Positions 1 to 9,036 of a stretch of DNA of 64,000 bases are shown here, one piece after another (the stretch's first letter is position 1; every line of letters begins with the position of its first letter). Source of the stretch: Thalassospira sp. ER-Se-21-Dark (GTDB lineage: Bacteria > Pseudomonadota > Alphaproteobacteria > Rhodospirillales > Thalassospiraceae); contig NZ_VDEZ01000003.1 of assembly GCF_017922435.1 (NCBI RefSeq), positions 522,520 to 586,519 of the forward strand, given 5' to 3'. The notes under the pieces were generated by a model. That model was not told the origin of the DNA. It did no database searches and saw only the letters and a list, made by a program, of their open reading frames with translations. A program made the position numbers and the translations under genes.

Positions 1-531
1 CCGCTGTCCAACCTTGATGCGGCGCTGCGTGTGAACATGCGGCTTGAAATCACCGGTCTGCATCAGGAACTGAAAACCACCATGATCTACGTGACCCACG
101 ATCAGGTCGAAGCCATGACCATGGCCGACAAGATCGTGGTCCTTCAGGCGGGCCGTGTTGAACAGGTCGGCAAGCCGATGGAACTTTACAACAACCCGAC
201 AAACAAGTTTGTCGCGGGCTTTATCGGGTCACCGAAAATGAACTTCCTGGGCGGGGAGCTTGCCAAAAAATACGATTGCCACGAAATCGGCATTCGCCCG
301 GAACACTTCGCGGTCAGCACCGAAAAGGGTGAAATCCCGGCAACCGTCAAGATCGCCGAACACCTTGGTGCCGAAACATATCTTCATGTCGAAGCCGACA
401 GTCTCGGTCCGATGACGGTCCGTGCCACCGGGGAAATCCCGCTTGGCGAACATGACAAGATTTTCCTGACCCCGGAACAGGATCGCATCCATCGCTTTGA
501 TGCCCAAGGGCTGGCGCTGGCCAAATCCTGA
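1..531 (+). CDS. Sugar/polyol ABC transporter ATP-binding protein, C-terminal part (truncated by window edge)
   Basis: The reading frame is open from the first base, so only the last ~176 residues are present. The fragment opens with the D-loop context SNLDAALR, followed by the switch/H-loop motif [13 protein letters not shown]. After it come the MalK/UgpC-type [26 protein letters not shown] segment start (split here as two motifs, [10 protein letters not shown] and [10 protein letters not shown]) and a short C-terminal TOBE-like regulatory domain. This architecture is that of the CUT1 family ATPases which energise import of sugars and polyols. Substrate cannot be read from this part. The next gene, an SDR dehydrogenase 78 bases downstream on the same strand, suggests a polyol uptake and oxidation operon, which is inference. 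Walker A and B lie outside the window. Confidence 0.9.
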   Translation, partial: PLSNLDAALRVNMRLEITGLHQELKTTMIYVTHDQVEAMTMADKIVVLQAGRVEQVGKPMELYNNPTNKFVAGFIGSPKMNFLGGELAKKYDCHEIGIRPEHFAVSTEKGEIPATVKIAEHLGAETYLHVEADSLGPMTVRATGEIPLGEHDKIFLTPEQDRIHRFDAQGLALAKS

Positions 532-609
532 TACGTGCAAAAACCGGATCGCGATGTCCCACAAACATTGCGATCCCGTCTTACCAACCAAGCCACTTGT
601 GAGTCCAAA

Positions 610-1380
610 ATGTATCTGAAAAAGTTCGATCTTACGGGCCGTCGGGCCTATGTCACTGGCGGCGGTCGTGCCATCGGCCTGTCCTGCTGCGAAGCTCTGG
701 CAGAGGCCGGCGCCCATGTCATCATCGGCGACATCAGCGAAGGTGTTGCCGAAGAAGGCCGCGATTACCTGAAATCCAAAGGTTATTCGGCTGATATCGA
801 CATCATGGATGTCACCAACACCGATCAGGTCCGTGCAAGTGCCGAAAAAATGGCCAAGCAGGGCGGCGTTGATATTCTGGTCAACAATGCCGGTATCGCG
901 CGTTCGGAAACCCCGGCAGAAACCGTCACCGATGAACATTGGCTCAATGTCATTGACGTCAACCTGAACGGCACCTTCTGGTGCTGCCGTGAATTCGGCA
1001 AGCAGATGCTTGAAAAGAAAAACGGCGTCATCGTCAATGTCGGTTCCATGTCTGGCTTCATCGTCAACAAGCCGCAGGAACAGGCCTATTACAATGCCTC
1101 CAAGGCAGCGGTCCACCACCTGACCAAGTCGCTGGCGGCCGAATGGGGCAACCGTGGCGTGCGCGTCAATGCGGTCGCACCGACCTATATCGCAACCCCG
1201 CTCAATGAATTCGTAAAATCCAAGCCGGAAATGTATGACGCATGGATCAACGGCACCCCGATGGCCCGTCTTGGCCTGACCGAGGAAATCGGATCGGTTG
1301 TCCTGTTCCTTGCCTCTGATGCTTCCAGCCTGATGACCGGGTCCATCGTTCTGGCAGATGGGGGTTACACCTGCTGGTAA
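610..1380 (+). CDS. SDR family oxidoreductase (probable sugar/polyol dehydrogenase)
   Basis: 256 residues, normal for a classical short-chain dehydrogenase/reductase. The nucleotide-binding TGGGRAIG is at residues 16-23, NNAG at 92-95, the catalytic serine region GSMS at 145-148, and the YNASK active-site motif has Tyr161 and Lys165. I chose the ATG at 610; a GTG at 535 in the same frame would add 25 residues with no SDR character. It lies just downstream of a sugar ABC ATPase and ends before a terminator, so it probably closes that operon. Oxidation of the imported sugar alcohol with NAD(P) is a reasonable inference; the substrate is unknown. Confidence 0.9.
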   Translation: MYLKKFDLTGRRAYVTGGGRAIGLSCCEALAEAGAHVIIGDISEGVAEEGRDYLKSKGYSADIDIMDVTNTDQVRASAEKMAKQGGVDILVNNAGIARSETPAETVTDEHWLNVIDVNLNGTFWCCREFGKQMLEKKNGVIVNVGSMSGFIVNKPQEQAYYNASKAAVHHLTKSLAAEWGNRGVRVNAVAPTYIATPLNEFVKSKPEMYDAWINGTPMARLGLTEEIGSVVLFLASDASSLMTGSIVLADGGYTCW

Positions 1381-1447
1381 GGCCAGGTGCAACAATTTGA
1401 CCACACATTGTCCTGAAGCTTTTGTGGTCAGCCAGTTCGACGGATAG

Positions 1448-1484
1448 ACGGGGCGCGGATGTGGGACCTGCGCCCCGTTTACCT
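1448..1484 (+). terminator. Rho-independent terminator of the ABC/SDR operon
   Basis: ACGGGGCGC at 1448 pairs perfectly with GCGCCCCGT ending at 1478, with a 13-base loop, followed by a T-rich tract (TTTACCTTTT). It lies 68 bases after the SDR stop. The opposite strand lacks a T run, so it serves the plus-strand operon. Confidence 0.8.
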
Positions 1485-1485
1485 T

Positions 1486-2730
1486 TTACCCAAACTGGCA
1501 GGGTACTGACCCTAGATACTTCGAAAAGTCATTGGCGGGCATCACCTCGACCCCGTTCAGTCCCAGAAAGACGGCCAAGCGTTGCAGATTTTCCATCAAT
1601 GGTCCGGCAACATCGGCGGCCCTCACATGGTCTTCAAGATGCGCACTCTGCACTCTGAGCACCCCGGCCTGCCGATCTGATTTCAAATCCACCCGCGCAA
1701 CAAATTCGCCATTTAACATGAATGGCAAAACGTAATAGCCGTATTGGCGTTTCTCGGCCGGCACATAAATCTCGATCCGGTAGTTAAAGCCAAATATCCG
1801 CTCCACCCGATCACGTTCCCACATCACCGGATCAAACGGCACCATCAGGCATGTCGGCTTGGCACGTGACCGCGGATTGACAGTCGGGCACAGATAACCC
1901 GGCTGTTTCCAGCCTTCGACGTCGGCCTGCAGTAACCGGCCCTCCTCGACCAGTCGCGCCAGACAGGCTTTGGTTTCATCTGTTGGCAGACGGAAATATT
2001 TGCGCAAATCAATCTCGGCGGCCACCCCCATGGCGGCAATCCCCTTGCAGATCAGGTCGCACATCGCATCCTGCCGATCCCGGTCGGGTTCGTGTGCTGC
2101 GTCGCCAATGATCCGATGCGGCAAATCATATTCGCGCTCGAAACTGCTGCGCCGTTTGCGCGCCATCACCTGCCCGCTCCAGAACAGATATTCCATCGCG
2201 GTTTTGGTGTTCGACCAGCCCCACCACTTCTCGCTGCTACGCCCCTCGGTCTCAAGGGAACTGGCCGCAACCGCGCCCTCTTGGTCAATATGGCGCAGGA
2301 TGTTGTCAATCAGGTCAGGCTGTTCGCGCTGAACCCGCGCGATCCGTCCCCACGTGCCCATGCCCCGCTCGGCATCACGCATCCGCCAACGATAAAGCGG
2401 ATAATCCTCAACCGGGATCATCGATGCTTCGTGGCCCCAATATTCAAACAGCTTGCGCTGGCGCCCCGTCCCCCAGACCATTTCATCAAGCATCTTCGGG
2501 TCATAAATGCCCAACCGCGAAAAGATCGGCATGTAATGCGCCCGTGTCAGAACATTGACACTGTCGACCTGCAACATATTGGTCGCCCGGATGGTTTTAA
2601 GGATCTGGCGCTTGGTCACATCCCGGTCGGGATTGGCGGCAAAGCCCTGCCCGACAAGTGCCAGGTTACGCGCCTGTTTGGCAGATATCGAAACGGTCGG
2701 GGACGGGGTGGCAGCACTGTCAATCGGCAT
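1486..2730 (-). CDS. Winged-helix DNA glycosylase of the YcaQ/AlkX (DUF1006) family
   Basis: 414 residues, the usual length of the family. The N-terminal winged-helix part carries the motif QVDSVNVLTRAHY with the QxD catalytic signature at residues 54-56, matching the Q-x-D motif of AlkX/YcaQ, which unhooks interstrand crosslinks and N7-alkyl adducts. Further conserved stretches are EYWGHEASMIP (around residue 95) and WWGWSNTKTAMEYLFWSG (around 170). The first ~15 residues are low in conservation, so a slightly later start is possible. It stands alone, convergent with the SDR operon and divergent from the SLC13 permease. The window holds two other alkylation-repair genes (at 7290 and 9037), but they are not in an operon with it. 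Confidence 0.85.
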   Translation of the reverse strand: MPIDSAATPSPTVSISAKQARNLALVGQGFAANPDRDVTKRQILKTIRATNMLQVDSVNVLTRAHYMPIFSRLGIYDPKMLDEMVWGTGRQRKLFEYWGHEASMIPVEDYPLYRWRMRDAERGMGTWGRIARVQREQPDLIDNILRHIDQEGAVAASSLETEGRSSEKWWGWSNTKTAMEYLFWSGQVMARKRRSSFEREYDLPHRIIGDAAHEPDRDRQDAMCDLICKGIAAMGVAAEIDLRKYFRLPTDETKACLARLVEEGRLLQADVEGWKQPGYLCPTVNPRSRAKPTCLMVPFDPVMWERDRVERIFGFNYRIEIYVPAEKRQYGYYVLPFMLNGEFVARVDLKSDRQAGVLRVQSAHLEDHVRAADVAGPLMENLQRLAVFLGLNGVEVMPANDFSKYLGSVPCQFG

Positions 2731-2905
2731 CAGGACACACTTGGAAAATCGAATAAAAACAGGTGCATGCTAACACACGCTCCTGACAATTCTGGCAGGA
2801 TGATTTTGCAGTTACCACTGCTGGCGAACTTGACCGCAAACCGCCACCCTCATAGGCTTCATTCCTGATCGCGACAAAAGCGCCCCAACAAACAGGACAG
2901 CCCGA

Positions 2906-4828
2906 ATGACCACCCCGCAAATCATGATTCTGGCCGTGCTGCTTGGCACCGTCGTGCTGTTTCTGTGGGGCCGCTGGCGCCACGACATGGTGGCGATGGC
3001 ATCCCTTCTGGTCTGTGTGGTTCTGGGGTTGGTTCCGACCGACGGGGCCTTTGTCGGCTTTGGTCACCCCGCCGTCATAACGGTCGCCTGCATCCTGATC
3101 CTGTCATCAGCCCTGCAAAGGTCAGGGGCGGTTGATACCCTGTCGCGTACCGTCCTGCCGCAAACGGCCGGGCCGTTTGTCACCATGGCCGCACTCAGTC
3201 TTCTGGCCGCCATCCTCTCAGCCTTCATGAACAATGTCGGGGCACTGGCCCTTTTGATGCCGATTGGCATTCAGATTGCCAACAAACAAAACCTGCCACC
3301 GGGAAAAATCCTGATGCCACTTGCGTTCGGATCGATCCTTGGCGGCATGACGACACTTATCGGTACGCCCCCAAACCTGATCGTTTCGGGCTTTCGGGCC
3401 AAGGTAAACGGGGCAGGCTTTTCGATGTTTGATTATAGCCCGGTCGGCGTTGCCATCGCCCTTGCCGGACTGCTGTTCGTCATTCTGCTGGGCCGCTTTC
3501 TGGTGCCAACCCGCCAACGCGCCGGGGCAGAAGGGTTCGAGACCGGATCCTATTTGACCGAGGCCCGCATTACCGAGGGCAGCAAGGCCATCGGCATGTT
3601 CATGCGTGAAATCAATGACGAGCTTGAAAAGTCGGACGCGCAGGTGATTGGCCTGATCCGCAACGAACGCCGCATTCCGGCACCAAGCCCCTATCGCGAA
3701 CTGCAACAAGACGACATCCTGCTGATCGAAGCCGAACCCGAAGGACTGGCAAGTGCCCTTTCCGGCCTTGAACTGACCCTGGAAGCCGAACTGCGTAGCG
3801 AAGAAGCCAACGCCGAACAAAAGGAAGAAGCCAAGGAACAGGTCCGCGCCCAAAAGGCGCAAAAAGCAGCCGAAAAATCCGGTGACGCACCAAAGGCTGA
3901 CGCCGAACAGGATGACGCCTCCAAATCGGAGAAAAAGGACTCTGATGCAAAGAAAAGGGCCCTTCAGTCCGACGATATCTCCCTGATCGAAGTCGTGGTC
4001 CTGCCGAACGCCTCCTTCATCGGGCGATCTGCGGCCGATATCCGCATTCGCAGTCGCTATGGCATCAACTTGCTGGCCCTGTCCCGCCAGGGACAACGTT
4101 CGATGTCACGCTTGCGCACCATGAAAATGCAGGCCGGGGACGTGCTTTTGATGCAAGGCACGCCTGCTGCCATTCACGAATTCGGTAATCGTCTGGGCTG
4201 CGCGCCGCTCGCCGAACGGTCGCTCAACCTTGGCGACAAGACACAGGCCTTCAAGGCAACCGCCATCATGGCCGTTGCCATTGCGCTTGCGGCCTTTGGC
4301 ATCCTGCCTGCCGCCATTTCGTTTGCCCTTGGCGTGCTTGCCACTTTGCTGGTGGGTGTGGTCTCGCCGCGCACCCTTTATGATGCGGTCGACTGGCCGG
4401 TGGTGGTGTTGCTGGCCGCCCTGATCCCGGTCGCCAATGCCATGGAAAGTACCGGCAGTGCCGATCTGATTGCGCGCTTCCTGCTCGATACGGTCGCACA
4501 AGGAAGCGCGCCAGTTGCCCTTGCCCTGATCCTTGTTGTCACCATGACGCTCTCGGACTTCATGAACAATGCCGCAACCGCCGCTGTCATGTGCCCGATT
4601 GCAATTGGCAGCGCCGCCCAACTCGATGCCAGCTCCGACCCGTTCCTGATGGCGGTTGCAATTGGCGCCTCCTGCGCCTTCCTGACCCCGATCGGCCATC
4701 AGAACAACACGCTTATCCTCGGCCCCGGCGGCTTCCGCTTTAGCGACTACTGGCGCCTCGGCCTGCCGATTGAGATCATCGTCGTCGCGGTTGGCGTGCC
4801 GATGCTTTTATGGGTTTGGCCTCTATAG
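2906..4828 (+). CDS. SLC13/DASS-family permease with two TrkA-C (RCK-C) domains
   Basis: 640 residues. N-terminal membrane helices (residues ~5-200) include the family-type MNNVGALALLMPIGI and GTPPNLIVSGFR motifs. A cytoplasmic insert of ~230 residues with two TrkA-C-like domains (about 205-290 and 358-435) follows. A second half-repeat of helices contains DFMNNAATAAVMCPIAIGSA and TPIGHQNNTLILGPGG. Such proteins are ion- or anion-coupled transporters; many are annotated as dicarboxylate, sulfate or TRAP-unrelated SLC13 carriers, and the substrate here is unknown. The two RCK-C domains are separated by an unusually charged Lys/Glu/Ala-rich linker (residues ~293-357). Monocistronic by context. 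Confidence 0.88.
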   Translation: MTTPQIMILAVLLGTVVLFLWGRWRHDMVAMASLLVCVVLGLVPTDGAFVGFGHPAVITVACILILSSALQRSGAVDTLSRTVLPQTAGPFVTMAALSLLAAILSAFMNNVGALALLMPIGIQIANKQNLPPGKILMPLAFGSILGGMTTLIGTPPNLIVSGFRAKVNGAGFSMFDYSPVGVAIALAGLLFVILLGRFLVPTRQRAGAEGFETGSYLTEARITEGSKAIGMFMREINDELEKSDAQVIGLIRNERRIPAPSPYRELQQDDILLIEAEPEGLASALSGLELTLEAELRSEEANAEQKEEAKEQVRAQKAQKAAEKSGDAPKADAEQDDASKSEKKDSDAKKRALQSDDISLIEVVVLPNASFIGRSAADIRIRSRYGINLLALSRQGQRSMSRLRTMKMQAGDVLLMQGTPAAIHEFGNRLGCAPLAERSLNLGDKTQAFKATAIMAVAIALAAFGILPAAISFALGVLATLLVGVVSPRTLYDAVDWPVVVLLAALIPVANAMESTGSADLIARFLLDTVAQGSAPVALALILVVTMTLSDFMNNAATAAVMCPIAIGSAAQLDASSDPFLMAVAIGASCAFLTPIGHQNNTLILGPGGFRFSDYWRLGLPIEIIVVAVGVPMLLWVWPL

Positions 4829-4839
4829 TTAGGTGCTAG

Positions 4840-5391
4840 CTAATTATCAACCGCCACTTCTGGATCATCAAATGCACGTTGGCGCATGTAAAGCTCCGGT
4901 GTCATGATATGCAGGAAGTCTGCCGCACTGCCTTCAACCAAGTTCACAATAGCACCACTTTCCTTCATCCGGATGACCGCACGCCGAAAACCATTGGCGT
5001 TTACGTTGTCTCGGAGAAACTCCATCTCATCGAAATTGGCGACGCCTTCCAAAACATCCATACCTTCGTCTTCACCAACGAAGATTTGGCAATAACTGCC
5101 GTCCTGTGATGTCATCAGGCGACCTCCTGAGGGGATTCCATAATACCTTGTTTGAAGGATGACAGGACCGCGGATCACATGTTCTCTTAGCGGCGGGTCT
5201 TGAAGCAACTTGTACTTCCACAGCACGGTGCTAACAGCCTTTTCCATTTCTTTGCCATCGCCAATGGCATCAAGGCATACGTGCTGGAAAATCTGATGAA
5301 CGCTTTTACTTCTGCGGGAATCGTAAATGGTCAGCCCGACCAAAATGATCCCAAAAACAATCCAGATTACAATTGTTCGAGACTGCTTCAT
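4840..5391 (-). CDS. Hypothetical membrane-anchored protein
   Basis: 183 residues; I do not recognise the family. Residues ~7-24 (IVIWIVFGIILVGLTIYD) form one transmembrane or uncleaved signal segment. The remainder is soluble and acidic at the end, and has single cysteines near 38 and 100. Base composition is visibly more AT-rich than in flanking genes and codon use is less biased, which suggests recent acquisition or weak expression. It sits between the 3' ends of the SLC13 permease (convergent, 11 bases apart) and folD, downstream of the folD terminator, and so needs its own promoter within or near that terminator region. Function unknown. Confidence 0.7.
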   Translation of the reverse strand: MKQSRTIVIWIVFGIILVGLTIYDSRRSKSVHQIFQHVCLDAIGDGKEMEKAVSTVLWKYKLLQDPPLREHVIRGPVILQTRYYGIPSGGRLMTSQDGSYCQIFVGEDEGMDVLEGVANFDEMEFLRDNVNANGFRRAVIRMKESGAIVNLVEGSAADFLHIMTPELYMRQRAFDDPEVAVDN

Positions 5392-5408
5392 CTAACCCCC
5401 GAAATAAG

Positions 5409-5432
5409 AAAGGCGGCCTAAAGCCGCCTTTT
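5409..5432 (-). terminator. Rho-independent terminator of the yggT/folD gene group
   Basis: AAGGCGGC at 5410-5417 pairs with GCCGCCTT at 5423-5430 across a 5-base loop. On the minus strand it is followed by TTTCTTATTTC and lies ~20 bases after the folD stop. Confidence 0.8.
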
Positions 5433-5450
5433 AATAGATATCTTCGAGTA

Positions 5451-6350
5451 TTAGCTGTCAAACCCAAGGTTCGGCACATCAAGGCCATTGGCGCGGCAGG
5501 CCGAAATCAGCGTGTTGTTGAGCAGGCAGGCAATGGTCATCGGACCGACACCGCCCGGAACCGGGGTGATGGCACCGGCAACCTTGGATGCGGTTTCAAA
5601 CTCGACATCACCGACCAGCTTCATTTTGCCTTCAGCACCTTCAACGCGGTTGATGCCAACATCAATCACGGTGGCACCCGGGGCGATCCAGTCACCCTTG
5701 ATCATGTTCGGGCGGCCAACGGCGGCAACCACGATATCGGCACGACGGACTTCCTCAGGCAGGTCGCGGGTACGCGAATGGGCGATGGTGACCGTGCAGC
5801 TTTCTTTCAGCAGAAGCTGCGCCATCGGCTTGCCAACGATGTTCGAACGGCCAACCACGACCGCACGTTTGCCCGACAGATCCCCAAGGGTGTCTTTGAG
5901 CAACATCAGGCAGCCATACGGCGTGCAGGGTGCGAAACCTTCGCCGCCCGTTGCCAGTGCGCCGGCATTCACAACGTGGAAACCGTCAACATCCTTGGCC
6001 GGGTCGATGGCGGCCAGAATGGCCTGCTCGTTAATGTGCTTGGGCACCGGAAGCTGACACAGGATGCCATGGACATTTTCATCGGCATTCAGCTTGGCGA
6101 TCAGGGCCAGCAGGTCTTCTTCGCTGGTTTCGGCCGGGAGCTTGTGCTCATAGGAATTCATGCCGCATTCAAGGGTTTGTTTGCCCTTGTTGCGGACATA
6201 GACCTGACTGGCCGGATCTTCGCCGACCAGAATGACGGCCAGACCCGGTGTTACGCCATGTTCGGTTTTAAGCTTTGATACTTCGGCTGTGATGTCGGTG
6301 CGCAGTTTGGCTGCGAATGCCTTGCCGTCGATGATTTTCGCGTCACTCAT
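5451..6350 (-). CDS. folD: Bifunctional methylenetetrahydrofolate dehydrogenase / methenyltetrahydrofolate cyclohydrolase FolD
   Basis: 299 residues, typical of FolD. It interconverts 5,10-methylene-THF, 5,10-methenyl-THF and 10-formyl-THF in the cytosolic one-carbon pool. Visible signatures are the substrate-site region [17 protein letters not shown] with the catalytic lysine, PCTPYG, the Rossmann motif [11 protein letters not shown], and the C-terminal [18 protein letters not shown]. The start ATG overlaps the stop of the upstream DUF167 gene by an ATGA junction, so the two are translationally coupled. Confidence 0.97.
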   Translation of the reverse strand: MSDAKIIDGKAFAAKLRTDITAEVSKLKTEHGVTPGLAVILVGEDPASQVYVRNKGKQTLECGMNSYEHKLPAETSEEDLLALIAKLNADENVHGILCQLPVPKHINEQAILAAIDPAKDVDGFHVVNAGALATGGEGFAPCTPYGCLMLLKDTLGDLSGKRAVVVGRSNIVGKPMAQLLLKESCTVTIAHSRTRDLPEEVRRADIVVAAVGRPNMIKGDWIAPGATVIDVGINRVEGAEGKMKLVGDVEFETASKVAGAITPVPGGVGPMTIACLLNNTLISACRANGLDVPNLGFDS

Positions 6351-6679
6351 ATGTCTGTCCGCCCCGTGAGTTGGGATATTTTCGCCATCAGCTCTTCGGG
6401 ATTTCCGTCGATCAGCAGCGTTTTGGTGCGATCGGTTTGCCCGGAAACAATCCTGACCGACGATTTAGGACATTTGGCCGCTTTTGCCAAAAGTTTTATC
6501 AGCGCCTGATTGGCCTTGCCGTTTTCCGGCACCGCCGTCACCGACACCTTTAGCTGCTCCTGCCCGTTGGCATCGACCACGACATCACCAATCGCATTGC
6601 GCGATGCCTTTGGCGTCAGCCTGACAAACAGTCGAACCCCTGATGGCTCGGACCGTAACACGGGCGCGTGATCAGACAT
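6347..6679 (-). CDS. DUF167 (YggU-family) protein
   Basis: 110 residues, the usual size. The family core is recognisable: [14 protein letters not shown] at residues ~20-33, [17 protein letters not shown] at ~52-68, and [19 protein letters not shown] at ~74-92. The biochemical role of DUF167 proteins is not established. Adjacency of YggT and YggU is widely conserved in proteobacteria. Here yggT lies 37 bases upstream and folD overlaps by 4 bases downstream, giving a yggT-yggU-folD order on the minus strand. Confidence 0.92.
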   Translation of the reverse strand: MSDHAPVLRSEPSGVRLFVRLTPKASRNAIGDVVVDANGQEQLKVSVTAVPENGKANQALIKLLAKAAKCPKSSVRIVSGQTDRTKTLLIDGNPEELMAKISQLTGRTDI

Positions 6680-6684
6680 TGTCT

Positions 6685-6717
6685 AAATGAGACATTTTAC
6701 TAGGCGAAATGAGACAT
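6685..6717. repeat. Tandem 11-base direct repeat between yggT and the DUF167 gene
   Basis: AAATGAGACAT occurs at 6685-6695 and again at 6707-6717, 22 bases apart (about two helical turns). The second copy runs into the yggT stop. The spacing on one DNA face would suit a regulator site or promoter element for the DUF167-folD pair, but no regulator is identified. Confidence 0.5.
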
Positions 6718-7013
6718 CAATAGCCGACAAGCGCCATCCGGACATCGGTCTGGATCAGCATGTTGGCGAACTGCAAAATCAGGATCAGGATGATCGGCGA
6801 AATATCGATGCCGCCAAGATCGGGCATGATCCGCCGGATCGGGCGCAATACCGGTTCGGTAACCCGATACAGGAAATCACCAACCAAATAAACAAACCGG
6901 TTGCTGGTATTGATCACGTTGAACGCCACAAGCCATGACAGGATTGCAGATGCAATCAGCATGAAAATGTAGATACCTACCACAGTGTCAATAAGCCAAA
7001 AAATCGCCAGCAT
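6717..7013 (-). CDS. yggT: YggT family integral membrane protein
   Basis: 98 residues with two hydrophobic blocks (residues ~3-28 and ~70-88). The family motif [18 protein letters not shown] is in the first half, and [20 protein letters not shown] precedes the second helix. YggT proteins are small inner-membrane proteins associated in some bacteria with osmotic stress or cytokinesis-site organisation; the exact role is unsettled. It is the first gene of the minus-strand group continuing into DUF167 and folD. Confidence 0.93.
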   Translation of the reverse strand: MLAIFWLIDTVVGIYIFMLIASAILSWLVAFNVINTSNRFVYLVGDFLYRVTEPVLRPIRRIMPDLGGIDISPIILILILQFANMLIQTDVRMALVGY

Positions 7014-7289
7014 CGCCGCTCCTTACAATCGCCGGGCGCACAGATACATTGGGCCCGGAAAGATGTTTGCACGCAGCAAAACCTAGTCGGCAATGGCCGC
7101 TAACGCAAGCACACAGCGTTGATTTTGCCGCAAATGAGGGGAAGTTTTCATCGCTTTGTGATCATGCTCACGAACACGCCTGCCAAATGCCCTGCCAGAA
7201 ACTGTCAGGAGATGTCAGTCCCACCCGGATTACGCCTTGAATACAGACACGCTTCAACGTCAGAATGCCGGGATTGAAGGAGGAAAATC

Positions 7290-7874
7290 ATGTCAAACAC
7301 AGACAACCCCCGCTGTGGCTGGGCTTTGACCCATGCCGACAAGCCGTTCTATGTCGATTATCACGATACGGAATGGGGTGTGCCGGTGCATGATGACCGA
7401 CATTTCTTTGAAATGCTGATCCTTGAAGGTGCGCAGGCGGGCCTGAGTTGGCTGACCATTCTGGCCCGGCGCGAGACCTATCGCGCGGCTTATGACAATT
7501 TCGATGTAAATAAGGTCGCAGCCTATGATGATGCCAAGAAAGAATCGCTTCTGGCCGATCCCGGGATTATTCGAAATAAATTAAAAGTCGCGGCGTCTAT
7601 TCAAAATGCGCAAACATTCATCGCTATCCAAAAAGAGTTCGGAAGCTTCGATTCCTATATCTGGGCCTTCGTCGATGGCAAGCCGATCATCAACCATTTT
7701 AATAGTATGAGGAATGTCCCGGTCAGCACCGAACTAAGCGACAAGATATCCAAAGACCTGAAAAAACGCGGCATGAAATTCGTCGGCACCACGATCATCT
7801 ATTCCTTCCTGCAGGCCACCGGCATCGTGATGGACCACACGACGGATTGTTATCGCTATGCCGAGCTCGCCTAG
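7290..7874 (+). CDS. tag: DNA-3-methyladenine glycosylase I
   Basis: 194 residues, standard for Tag, which excises 3-methyladenine from alkylated DNA. Zinc-snap ligands are visible: Cys9 in RCGW, His25 in DYHDTEWG, and His183/Cys187 in MDHTTDCYRY. The lesion-pocket region EGAQAGLSWLTILARRE is intact. A good Shine-Dalgarno (GAAGGAGG) precedes the ATG. The stop codon TAG overlaps, on the palindrome CTAG at 7871-7874, the stop of the convergent LacI-type gene. Confidence 0.96.
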   Translation: MSNTDNPRCGWALTHADKPFYVDYHDTEWGVPVHDDRHFFEMLILEGAQAGLSWLTILARRETYRAAYDNFDVNKVAAYDDAKKESLLADPGIIRNKLKVAASIQNAQTFIAIQKEFGSFDSYIWAFVDGKPIINHFNSMRNVPVSTELSDKISKDLKKRGMKFVGTTIIYSFLQATGIVMDHTTDCYRYAELA

Positions 7875-8920
7875 CTCGGGGCCTGACTAGACCCGCGCAG
7901 CAACAGGCTGGTTTGAAGGGTGATGGTTTTGCCTGGTTCATCTGATAGCGCCATTTCGGCGGCAAGCCGGCCTTTTTCCACCGAATCCTGATGCATGGTG
8001 GTGAGTGGCGGGTCGGTGCGTTCGCCAGCGACAATACCGTCAATGCCAATGACCTTAAGATTGCCCGGCACGTTGCGCCCGATGGCACGCGCGGCATCAA
8101 TCGCGCCGATGGCAATCACGTCCGACATGGCGAGAATGCCGTTGATTTCGGGATGGTTTGACAGAAGCTCTATCGTCATTTGCGCACTTTGTTCGGACTG
8201 GTTGTCGCATTCGATATGGACAACATCACTGGCCGTAATACCGGCGGCCTCAAGCGCCGCGTGATACCCCGCCAGGCGTTCGCGCACCACCCGGTGGCTG
8301 GCGGCGCCCAGTCGGTTGGGGCTCATCGGGCCGAAGTGATCGTGCTCGGTTGCCTGAAGCGACAGAATGGCGAATTTCGAGGCGCCGCAATCGAGCAAAT
8401 GCTGGGCCGCATTTTTCGCTGCTGAAAAGTCATCGAGCACCACAGTCCCGGCCGCGCCAGCAATGTCGGTATCGATGCTGATCAACGGCTGATTACGGCG
8501 CTGAATGGCTTTGATGATGTCATTATTATCCGAATAGCAATGCACCAGAAAGGCATCGACCGCGGCATTATTAACCGCCGTAATCGCCTGTTCGGGGTTT
8601 TCGGCCGAAATGATCATGACATTCATACCGTGTCGGGCACATTCGCGCCCGATCCCGCGCAGCAGCTCAATCGCCACCGGATCGGTAAAAGCATATTCAA
8701 GATTATCGGGGAACACGACACCAAGTGCGCCCGCCTTGCCGGTGCGGAGCATGCGCGCCATGACATGCGGCCCGCGATAGCCCAGTTCGCGTGCGGCCTC
8801 AAAGATGCGTTCGCGGACTTCCGGGCGGACCAGATCAGGCTTGCCAAAGGCATTGGAGGCTGTCCCTTGCGAAACCCCGGCCGCCTTGGCGACATCCAGA
8901 AGTTTTACGCGTTTTGCCAT
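7871..8920 (-). CDS. LacI family transcriptional regulator
   Basis: 349 residues. The N-terminal helix-turn-helix with hinge reads KLLDVAKAAGVSQGTASNAF (residues 5-24), the usual LacI/GalR DNA-binding fold, followed by a periplasmic-binding-protein-like effector domain. No sugar gene lies next to it, so the target is not evident. The sugar ABC/SDR genes at the window start are 6 kb away and only a speculative target. The gene is convergent with tag, sharing a 4-base stop overlap. A 116-base gap separates it from the upstream alkB-type gene. Confidence 0.92.
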   Translation of the reverse strand: MAKRVKLLDVAKAAGVSQGTASNAFGKPDLVRPEVRERIFEAARELGYRGPHVMARMLRTGKAGALGVVFPDNLEYAFTDPVAIELLRGIGRECARHGMNVMIISAENPEQAITAVNNAAVDAFLVHCYSDNNDIIKAIQRRNQPLISIDTDIAGAAGTVVLDDFSAAKNAAQHLLDCGASKFAILSLQATEHDHFGPMSPNRLGAASHRVVRERLAGYHAALEAAGITASDVVHIECDNQSEQSAQMTIELLSNHPEINGILAMSDVIAIGAIDAARAIGRNVPGNLKVIGIDGIVAGERTDPPLTTMHQDSVEKGRLAAEMALSDEPGKTITLQTSLLLRGSSQAPS

Positions 8921-9036
8921 GCGTGCCTTATCCCCGAAACTGTCGTGTGTGATCGTTACCCAGTTGAATTGCCGACACTATAGCCAGAACCAGCACGATA
9001 CTACCAGAACGCATTACCACGTCAGGATACGATCGT

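Noticed and set aside
229..1404. 391-codon minus-strand frame over the SDR gene and ABC ATPase end
   Set aside because: Both plus-strand genes carry full family motifs; the antisense translation shows none.
5373..6278. 301-codon plus-strand frame opposite folD
   Set aside because: It is the complement of a clear folD gene; the translation has no family pattern and typical antisense composition.
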